Shown: positions 6,921 to 13,174 of the stretch, in pieces | Layout of the letters: each line of letters starts with the position of its first letter | How positions within the stretch are numbered: the stretch's first letter is position 1 | Assembly: GCF_021606685.1 (NCBI RefSeq) | Contig: NZ_WKCB01000049.1 | Span: 1 to 44,027 of the forward strand | Direction: 5' to 3' | Length of the DNA stretch: 44,027 bases | From: Pseudomonas syringae | GTDB lineage: Bacteria; Pseudomonadota; Gammaproteobacteria; Pseudomonadales; Pseudomonadaceae | Position numbers and translations under genes: made by a program | The notes under the pieces: model-generated | Database searches by the model: none | The model's input: the letters and a program-made list of their open reading frames with translations, nothing else | What the model was told of the DNA's origin: nothing

Positions 6921-8177
6921 ATGACCACGGAAAAAGTGAAGTACGGCGTACATTCCGAAGCCGGCAAACTGCGCAAAGTCATGGTGTGCTCCCCAGGCTT
7001 GGCCCACCAGCGGCTGACCCCCAATAACTGCGATGAACTGCTGTTCGATGACGTGCTGTGGGTGGCCCAGGCCAAGCGCGACCATTTCGACTTCGTGACC
7101 AAGATGCGTGAGCGGGACATTGATGTGCTGGAAATGCACAACCTGCTCACCGATATCGTCGCCAACCCCGAGGCGCTGGACTGGATTCTGCAGCGCAAGA
7201 TCACTTCCAACACGGTCGGCCTGGGCCTGGTTGATGAAGTCAGCTCGTGGCTGCGCAGCCTGGAGCCGCGCAAAATCAGCGAGTTCCTGATCGGCGGCGT
7301 GTCGGCCGATGACCTGCCGAGCAGCTTCGGTGGCAAGACCATCGAGATGTTCCGCGACTTCCTCGGCCACGCCAGCTTCATTCTGCCGCCGCTGCCGAAC
7401 ACCCAGTTCACCCGCGACACCACCTGCTGGATCTACGGCGGCGTGACGCTCAACCCGATGTACTGGCCGGCGCGACGTCAGGAAACCCTGTTGGCCAGCG
7501 CCATCTACAAGTTCCACCCGGAATTCACCAACGCCGACTTCCAGATCTGGTACGGCGACCCCGACCAGGAACATGGCGCCGCCACGCTCGAAGGCGGCGA
7601 CGTGATGCCGATTGGCAACGGCGTGGTGTTGATCGGCATGGGCGAACGTTCGTCCCACCAGGCCATTGGCCAACTGGCGCGCAACCTGTTCAAGAACAAA
7701 GCGGTGGAACGCGTGATCGTCGCCGGCCTGCCGAAATCCCGCGCGGCGATGCACCTGGACACCGTGTTCAGCTTCTGCGACCGCGACCTGGTCACCGTCT
7801 TCCCCGAGGTGGTCAACCAGATCGTGCCGTTTACCCTGCGCCCGGATGAAAGCAAGCCCCACGGCATCGACATCCAACGCGAGAAAACCAACTTCCTCGA
7901 CACCGTCGCCGCAGCCCTAAATCTCAAGGCGCTGCGCGTGGTCGAGACCGGCGGCAACAGCTTCGCTGCCGAACGCGAGCAATGGGACGACGGCAACAAC
8001 GTGGTGGCCGTGGAGCCTGGCGTGGTGATCGGCTACGACCGCAACACCTACACCAACACCCTGCTGCGCAAGGCCGGTGTGGAAGTGATCACCATCAGTG
8101 CCGGTGAACTCGGCCGTGGCCGTGGCGGCGGCCACTGCATGACCTGCCCGATCATCCGCGACCCTATCGACTATTAA
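6921..8177 (+). CDS. arcA: Arginine deiminase
   Basis: A 418-residue cytoplasmic enzyme that hydrolyses arginine to citrulline and ammonia, the first step of the deiminase pathway. The length equals that of the P. aeruginosa enzyme. The nucleophile C406 is visible in GGGHCMTCPI near the C terminus. Other active-site stretches are present: FTRDTTCWIYGG (about 165) and AAMHLDTVFSFCD (about 275, with the catalytic His). Start is ATG 6921 with GGAGG 6 bases before it; the in-frame ATG at 6900 has no better site. It is the second gene of the arc operon, followed by an intercistronic stem-loop before arcB. Confidence 0.97.
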   Translation: MTTEKVKYGVHSEAGKLRKVMVCSPGLAHQRLTPNNCDELLFDDVLWVAQAKRDHFDFVTKMRERDIDVLEMHNLLTDIVANPEALDWILQRKITSNTVGLGLVDEVSSWLRSLEPRKISEFLIGGVSADDLPSSFGGKTIEMFRDFLGHASFILPPLPNTQFTRDTTCWIYGGVTLNPMYWPARRQETLLASAIYKFHPEFTNADFQIWYGDPDQEHGAATLEGGDVMPIGNGVVLIGMGERSSHQAIGQLARNLFKNKAVERVIVAGLPKSRAAMHLDTVFSFCDRDLVTVFPEVVNQIVPFTLRPDESKPHGIDIQREKTNFLDTVAAALNLKALRVVETGGNSFAAEREQWDDGNNVVAVEPGVVIGYDRNTYTNTLLRKAGVEVITISAGELGRGRGGGHCMTCPIIRDPIDY

Positions 8178-8185
8178 TTTCCAGG

Positions 8186-8218
8186 CCCTGGCCGTCGCCC
8201 ATAAGGTGCCGGCCAGGG
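8186..8218 (+). other. Intercistronic stem-loop arcA-arcB
   Basis: CCCTGGCCG (8186-8194) pairs perfectly with CGGCCAGGG (8210-8218) around a 15-base loop. There is no U-run, and arcB begins 28 bases later with its own AAGGAG. It is more likely to affect mRNA processing or 3'-end protection of arcA than to stop transcription fully. Confidence 0.7.
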
Positions 8219-8246
8219 GGATAACCTAAACAGAAGGAGATCCATC

Positions 8247-9257
8247 ATGGCTTTCAACATGCGCAACCGCAGCCTGCTCTCGCTGATGCACCACACCACC
8301 CGCGAGTTGCACTACCTGCTGGACCTGTCCCGCGACCTCAAACGCGCCAAATACACCGGCACTGAGCGTCCGCACCTGAAAGGCAAAAACATCGCGCTGA
8401 TCTTCGAAAAAACCTCGACCCGCACCCGCTGCGCGTTCGAAGTGGCAGCCCACGACCAGGGCGCCCACGTCACCTATATCGACCCGGTGTCGTCGCAGAT
8501 CGGCCACAAAGAAAGCATGAAAGACACCGCCCGCGTCCTGGGCCGCATGTTTGACGCCATTGAGTACCGTGGCTTCGAACAGGAAATCGTCGAAGAGCTG
8601 GCCAAGTTCGCCGGCGTGCCGGTGTTCAACGGCCTCACCGCCGAATTCCACCCCACGCAAATGATCGCCGACACCCTGACCATGCGCGAGCACAGCGACA
8701 AGCCGCTGCATGACATCAGCTATGCCTACCTGGGCGATGCGCGCTACAACATGGGCAACTCGTTGCTGATGATCGGCGCCAAGCTGGGCATGGACGTACG
8801 TATCGGCGCGCCGAAAGCGCTGTGGCCGCACGAAGATTTCATCAAGCAATGCCAGGCGTTTGCCGAAGAAAGCGGCGCGCGTATCACCATCACCGAAGAC
8901 CCGAAAGAGGCGGTCAAAGGCGTGGACTTCATCCACACCGATATCTGGGTCTCGATGGGCGAACCGGTGGAGGCGTGGGACGAGCGTATCGAGCAACTGC
9001 TGCCGTACCAGGTCAACGCCAAGATGATGAAAGCCTCGGGCAACCCGCGCGTGAAGTTCATGCACTGCCTGCCGGCGTTCCATAACAGCGAAACCAAGGT
9101 GGGCAAGGACATCGCCGCGCGCTATCCAAACCTGGCCAATGGCGTGGAAGTGACTGAAGAAGTGTTCGAGTCGCCGGCCAACATCGCGTTTGAGCAGGCG
9201 GAAAACCGCATGCATACCATCAAGGCGATTTTGGTGTCGGCGTTGGCGGATATCTAA
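8247..9257 (+). CDS. arcB: Ornithine carbamoyltransferase, catabolic
   Basis: A 336-residue enzyme that, in this pathway, phosphorolyses citrulline to ornithine and carbamoyl phosphate. The carbamoyl-phosphate motif STRTRCAF (about 56-63) and the ornithine-binding HCLPAFHN (about 272) are both intact. The length and its place between arcA and arcC indicate the catabolic ArcB form rather than the biosynthetic ArgF. Start is ATG 8247 with AAGGAGAT just upstream. Catabolic enzymes of this type form large oligomers (family knowledge). Confidence 0.96.
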   Translation: MAFNMRNRSLLSLMHHTTRELHYLLDLSRDLKRAKYTGTERPHLKGKNIALIFEKTSTRTRCAFEVAAHDQGAHVTYIDPVSSQIGHKESMKDTARVLGRMFDAIEYRGFEQEIVEELAKFAGVPVFNGLTAEFHPTQMIADTLTMREHSDKPLHDISYAYLGDARYNMGNSLLMIGAKLGMDVRIGAPKALWPHEDFIKQCQAFAEESGARITITEDPKEAVKGVDFIHTDIWVSMGEPVEAWDERIEQLLPYQVNAKMMKASGNPRVKFMHCLPAFHNSETKVGKDIAARYPNLANGVEVTEEVFESPANIAFEQAENRMHTIKAILVSALADI

Positions 9258-9319
9258 CTCAACACCGCTCCCACATTTAGCCCTGTGTTCACAAAGCTGA
9301 ATTCTAGAAGGATCGCATT

Positions 9320-10249
9320 ATGCGCATCGTCGTAGCCCTGGGCGGCAACGCCCTTCTTCGCCGTGGTGAACCCATGACGGCGGACAACCAACGCGCCAAC
9401 ATCCGTATCGCCACTGAACAGATCGCCAAGATCCACCCCGGCAACGAACTGGTGATCGCCCACGGCAATGGCCCGCAAGTCGGCCTGCTGTCGCTGCAAG
9501 CCGCCGCCTACACCCAGGTTTCGCCGTACCCGTTGGACGTGCTCGGCGCCGAAACCGAGGGCATGATCGGCTACATCATCGAACAGGAACTGGGCAACCT
9601 GCTGGACTTCGAGGTGCCCTTCGCGACCTTGCTCACCCAGGTCGAAGTGGACGCCAAGGACCCGGCCTTCCAGAACCCCACCAAGCCTATCGGCCCGGTG
9701 TATGCCAAGGCTGAAGCAGAAAAACTCGCCGCCGAAAAAGGCTGGGCCATCGCCCCCGATGGCGATAAGTATCGCCGCGTCGTGGCCAGCCCACGGCCCA
9801 AACGCATCTTTGAAATCCGCCCGATCAAGTGGCTGCTGGAAAAAAACGCCATCGTGATCTGCGCGGGCGGTGGCGGTATTCCGACGATGTATGGCGAAGA
9901 CGGCAAGCTGCGCGGCATCGAAGCGGTGATCGACAAAGACCTCTGCTCATCCTTGCTGGCCGCGCAACTGGACGCCGACCTGCTGGTGATCGCCACCGAC
10001 GTCAACGCGGCCTATATCGACTTCGGCAAACCCACCCAGAAGGCCATCGGCCAGGCCCACCCGGATGATATGGAAAAACTCGGCTTCGCCGCCGGCTCCA
10101 TGGGGCCCAAGGTCCAGGCGGCTTGCGAGTTCGCCCGCCAGACTGGCAAAACCGCCGTCATCGGTTCACTCTCGGACATCGAAGCCATCGTCCAGGGCAG
10201 TGCCGGTACGCGTATCAGCACGGCAACACCTGGCATCACCTATCTGTGA
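9320..10249 (+). CDS. arcC: Carbamate kinase
   Basis: A 309-residue enzyme that transfers phosphate from carbamoyl phosphate to ADP, giving ATP, CO2 and ammonia: the energy-yielding last step of arginine fermentation. The amino-acid-kinase fold shows the N-terminal MRIVVALGGNALLRRGE, the AHGNGPQVG motif (about 52) and the ICAGGGGIP loop (about 180). Start is ATG 9320 with AGAAGGA upstream. The 62-base gap after arcB contains a stub of REP-like sequence (gctcccacattt, about 9267-9278). The next gene follows after 18 bases. Confidence 0.96.
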   Translation: MRIVVALGGNALLRRGEPMTADNQRANIRIATEQIAKIHPGNELVIAHGNGPQVGLLSLQAAAYTQVSPYPLDVLGAETEGMIGYIIEQELGNLLDFEVPFATLLTQVEVDAKDPAFQNPTKPIGPVYAKAEAEKLAAEKGWAIAPDGDKYRRVVASPRPKRIFEIRPIKWLLEKNAIVICAGGGGIPTMYGEDGKLRGIEAVIDKDLCSSLLAAQLDADLLVIATDVNAAYIDFGKPTQKAIGQAHPDDMEKLGFAAGSMGPKVQAACEFARQTGKTAVIGSLSDIEAIVQGSAGTRISTATPGITYL

Positions 10250-10267
10250 AGTAAAGGAGATACGCCT

Positions 10268-10630
10268 ATGGCCACCTTTGAACCCGGTCACTTGCACGTT
10301 GAACGTCACGCGCTGAATAAGGATGACTACAGCTACAACCTGTGCATCGACTATGAAGTCAGCCAGGACCCCAAGGAAGGCAAGGGGATGCTGTTCAAGC
10401 TGCATGGCTCGGTGCAAGGCAAGGACCTCAAGGAGGAATTCTTCCTGCCCAAGGATCAGGCGTTCGACTTCGCCCGGCATGCGATGAACATCGCGCAGAA
10501 ATACGGCATGCCCAAGATTGCCGTGTTGAATGGCTCGATGCACAAGCAGTACGACTTGATGTTTGAAGATGTGCGGCATCAATTGGATGTGAAATCGGGC
10601 GACCCGGTAAAACCTGAACATCTGGAGTAA
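10268..10630 (+). CDS. DUF5064 family protein at the end of the arc operon
   Basis: A 120-residue cytoplasmic protein with no signal peptide or membrane segment. I recognise it as the Pseudomonas DUF5064 type (MATFEPGHLHVERH at the start, a charged mixed alpha/beta profile). The function is unknown. It begins 18 bases after arcC with AAGGAGAT, so it is almost certainly cotranscribed with arcDABC. That suggests a role tied to anaerobic arginine use or to low-oxygen physiology (inference). A REPIN follows, and no conventional terminator is visible. Confidence 0.8.
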   Translation: MATFEPGHLHVERHALNKDDYSYNLCIDYEVSQDPKEGKGMLFKLHGSVQGKDLKEEFFLPKDQAFDFARHAMNIAQKYGMPKIAVLNGSMHKQYDLMFEDVRHQLDVKSGDPVKPEHLE

Positions 10631-10660
10631 TGCGCTTGCACTGACCCAACACTGTGCAAA

Positions 10661-10750
10661 ATGTGGGAGGGGGCTTGCCCCCGATGGCTGTGTGTCAGCA
10701 ACAAATTTATAAGCTGATCCACCGCAATCGGGGGCAAGCCCCCTCCCACC
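10661..10750. repeat. REPIN
   Basis: Two arms, gtgggagggggcttgccccc and its reverse complement, flank a spacer of about 45 bases. Both arms carry the 'cttgccccc' variant. It lies between the arc operon and gcsR and may serve as a transcript-end structure. Confidence 0.92.
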
Positions 10751-10840
10751 TGTAGATCTCCATCACCTGTCAGATTTCACCTGCGCCCCGCGCCAAGGCA
10801 TACTTGCCGCCTCTCGCTCTGCAGAATTGCCAATCGCCCC

Positions 10841-12352
10841 ATGCGTATCCACGTCAGCTTCATCGACCGCGTCGGCATCACCCAGGAAGTCCTGGCCTTG
10901 CTCGGTGGGCGCAATCTCAACCTGGATGCGGTAGAGATGGTGCCGCCCAACGTCTATATCGACGCACCAACCCTCAGCGCCGAGGTTCTCGAAGAACTGC
11001 GTGATGCGCTGTTCAGCGTGCACGGCGTGCAGGCGGTCACCGTGGTCGATATCCTCCCCGGCCAGCGCCGCCACCTGCAACTCGACGCCCTGCTGGCGGC
11101 CATGACCGACCCGGTGCTGGCGCTGGACAGCGCGGGCAAGATCCTGCTGGCCAACCCGGCCTTGATTGCCCTGTACGGCCGCGAGCCGGCCGGGGAAAGC
11201 ATCAGCGAGCTGTTCAACGATCCGGCGCTACTGGAAACCTTGCTGGAACACGGCTTTCGCCTGCCGCTGCGCGAGATCAGCGTCAACGGCCAGACCCTGT
11301 TGCTCGACGCCACGCCGATCACCGACGCCGGCGCCCTGCTCACCCTCTACCCACCCAACCGCATCGGCGAACAACTGTCGGCGCTGCACCACGACCATGC
11401 CGAAGGCTTTGATGCGCTGCTGGGCGAGTCCCCGGTGATCCGCACCCTCAAGGCCCGCGCGCAGCGGGTGGCGGCGCTGGATGCACCATTGTTGATCCAG
11501 GGCGAAACCGGCACCGGCAAAGAGCTGGTGGCGCGTGCCTGCCACGCTATCAGTGCGCGCCACAGCGCGCCGTTTCTGGCATTGAACTGCGCGGCGCTGC
11601 CGGAGAACCTCGCCGAGAGCGAGTTGTTCGGTTATGCGCCGGGCGCCTTTACCGGTGCGCAACGCGGCGGCAAGCCGGGGCTGATGGAGCTGGCCAACCA
11701 GGGCACGGTGTTCCTCGATGAGATCGGCGAAATGTCGCCGTATTTGCAGGCCAAACTGCTGCGTTTTCTCAATGACGGCAGCTTTCGCCGGGTGGGCGGC
11801 GACCGTGAGGTCAAGGTCAATGTGCGCATCCTCAGCGCCACCCACCGCGACCTGGAAAAAATGGTCAGCGAGGGCACCTTCCGCGAAGACCTATTCTACC
11901 GCCTCAATGTGCTCAACGTTGAAGTGCCGCCCCTGCGCGAACGCGGCCAGGACATCCTGTTGCTGGCCCGTTACTTCATGCAGCAGGCCTGCGCGCAGAT
12001 CCAGCGCCCGGTGTGCCGCCTGGCACCCGGCACCTATCCGGCGCTGCTGGGCAACCGCTGGCCTGGCAATGTGCGCCAGTTGCAGAACGTGATCTTCCGC
12101 GCCGCCGCCATCTGCGACAGCAACCTGGTGGACATCGGCGACCTGGACATCGCCGGCACCTCGGTGGCACGCCAGAGTGACGGCGAAGTCGACAGCCTGG
12201 AACAGGCCGTGGAAGACTTCGAACGCAGCCTGCTGGAAAAACTCTACGCCAGCTACCCCTCGACCCGGCAACTGGCCAGCCGCTTGCAAACCTCCCACAC
12301 GGCCATCGCCCATCGCCTGCGCAAGTACGGCATTCCCTCCAACAAGCCCTGA
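10841..12352 (+). CDS. gcsR: TyrR-like sigma-54 activator of the glycine cleavage operon (GcsR)
   Basis: A 503-residue enhancer-binding protein: ACT ligand domain (about 1-75, MRIHVSFIDRVGITQEVLAL), PAS domain (about 80-190), AAA+ domain (about 205-430) and a TyrR-type helix-turn-helix at the C terminus (RQLASRLQTSHTAIAHRLRKYG). The Walker A motif GETGTGKE, the sigma-54 contact loop GAFTGA and the Walker B motif GTVFLDEIGE are intact, so it should remodel sigma-54 polymerase. In P. aeruginosa GcsR (PA2449) senses glycine and switches on gcvH2-gcvP2-glyA2-sdaA-gcvT2. Here the same kind of operon lies directly downstream behind three dyads and a -24/-12 promoter. The alternative, PhhR (aromatic catabolism), has this architecture too but not this context. 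The ATG has no clear Shine-Dalgarno. Confidence 0.92.
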   Translation: MRIHVSFIDRVGITQEVLALLGGRNLNLDAVEMVPPNVYIDAPTLSAEVLEELRDALFSVHGVQAVTVVDILPGQRRHLQLDALLAAMTDPVLALDSAGKILLANPALIALYGREPAGESISELFNDPALLETLLEHGFRLPLREISVNGQTLLLDATPITDAGALLTLYPPNRIGEQLSALHHDHAEGFDALLGESPVIRTLKARAQRVAALDAPLLIQGETGTGKELVARACHAISARHSAPFLALNCAALPENLAESELFGYAPGAFTGAQRGGKPGLMELANQGTVFLDEIGEMSPYLQAKLLRFLNDGSFRRVGGDREVKVNVRILSATHRDLEKMVSEGTFREDLFYRLNVLNVEVPPLRERGQDILLLARYFMQQACAQIQRPVCRLAPGTYPALLGNRWPGNVRQLQNVIFRAAAICDSNLVDIGDLDIAGTSVARQSDGEVDSLEQAVEDFERSLLEKLYASYPSTRQLASRLQTSHTAIAHRLRKYGIPSNKP

Positions 12353-12375
12353 CTGGCTGGGTCGATAGAGGTCAA

Positions 12376-12466
12376 ATGTGGGAGGGGGCTTGCCCCCGAT
12401 AGCAGTGTGTCAATCAAAGCATCTCTAACTGACCCATCGCCATCGGGGGCAAGCCCCCTCCCACAT
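12376..12466. repeat. REPIN
   Basis: Two 'gggggcttgcccccgat' arms in forward-then-reverse order with a spacer of about 45 bases. It lies just after gcsR and about 57 bases before the first GcsR site, so it separates the regulator transcript from the operator region. Confidence 0.92.
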
Positions 12467-12522
12467 TGGCACATTCCAAACATTGACCGCCTGCCAGGTT
12501 TTGGTCTGAGAACGACATCGGC

Positions 12523-12640
12523 TGTACTGAAAGCGCTACAGCGTAACGATATCGCTACAACCCTGTTTTTTGCGCGCCATGCAAGGCTTTGATCCACATA
12601 GGCTTTTTTTCACGCGCACGCGTGTAGCGAAATCGCTACA
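12523..12640 (+). promoter_or_regulatory. Three GcsR operator dyads
   Basis: Three 18-bp dyads: TGTACTGAAAGCGCTACA (12523-12540), CGTAACGATATCGCTACA (12542-12559) and TGTAGCGAAATCGCTACA (12623-12640, a perfect 7+7 palindrome). They match the TGTAACG-N4-CGTTCCG type described for GcsR, and the TyrR box in shape. The first two are separated by one base (19-bp period), while the third lies 63 bases further on. All three share an exact right half CGCTACA, preceded by C or G. They sit about 90-210 bases upstream of the predicted start, as expected for a sigma-54 enhancer. Confidence 0.85.
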
Positions 12641-12704
12641 GCCAATCGTGATATCCTCATCACCATTTTTTATAACTTACTGATTTATAACGACTTAATA
12701 ACGT

Positions 12705-12720
12705 TGGCCGCAATATTGCT
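12705..12720 (+). promoter_or_regulatory. Sigma-54 promoter of the gcv operon
   Basis: TGGCCGCAATATTGCT matches the -24/-12 consensus TGGCAC-N5-TTGC. GG is at 12706-12707 and GC at 12718-12719, the required 12-base offset. The transcript should start near 12731, about 50 bases before gcvH. AT-rich DNA between the operators and the promoter (12650-12705) could hold an IHF site, but I see no close consensus match. Confidence 0.88.
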
Positions 12721-12780
12721 AAGTAACTCCCCATTATTCCAATCCAGCCCGCCAGACCCATCTGGCCCTGAGGAGTTTCC

Positions 12781-13164
12781 ATGAGCGAGTTGCGTTTCAC
12801 CGAAGATCACGAATGGCTACGCGCCGAAGCCGACGGCAGCGTCACCGTGGGTATCACCGCTTTCGCGCAGAACGCACTGGGTGACGTGGTTTTCGTGCAA
12901 CTGCCAGAGTTGCAGGCCTACGACAAGGGCGCTGAAGCCTCCACCGTAGAATCGGTAAAAGCCGCCAGCGGCGTGTATATGCCACTGACCGGCGACGTGC
13001 TGGAAGTAAACGAAAAATTGAGCGACAGCCCCGAACTGGTCAACGAAGACCCCCTGGGTGAAGGCTGGTTCTTCCGCTTTAAACCGGCCGACGCCGGGGC
13101 GGTAGCTAAACTGCTGGATCAGGATGCGTACGACCGCCTGATCAAAGCCAACGCTGAAGCCTGA
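12781..13164 (+). CDS. gcvH: Glycine cleavage system H protein
   Basis: A 127-residue lipoyl carrier of the glycine cleavage complex. It shuttles the aminomethyl group from GcvP to GcvT and is re-oxidised by the L protein. The lipoylated lysine is K60 in ESVKAAS. Length is normal for the family. Start is ATG 12781 with GAGGAG about 6 bases upstream. It is the first gene after the sigma-54 promoter, with gcvP starting 10 bases after its stop. It corresponds to the gcvH2 copy in pseudomonads that carry two systems. Confidence 0.96.
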   Translation: MSELRFTEDHEWLRAEADGSVTVGITAFAQNALGDVVFVQLPELQAYDKGAEASTVESVKAASGVYMPLTGDVLEVNEKLSDSPELVNEDPLGEGWFFRFKPADAGAVAKLLDQDAYDRLIKANAEA

Positions 13165-13174
13165 GGAGCGCGCC

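Noticed and set aside
6000..7877. 625-codon minus-strand frame across arcD and arcA
   Set aside because: An antisense shadow of two well-conserved genes in GC-rich DNA; composition is Gln/His-rich without motifs.
10755..10840. Sigma-54 promoter before gcsR
   Set aside because: GGCATACTTGC looks similar, but GG and GC are 9 bases apart instead of 12.
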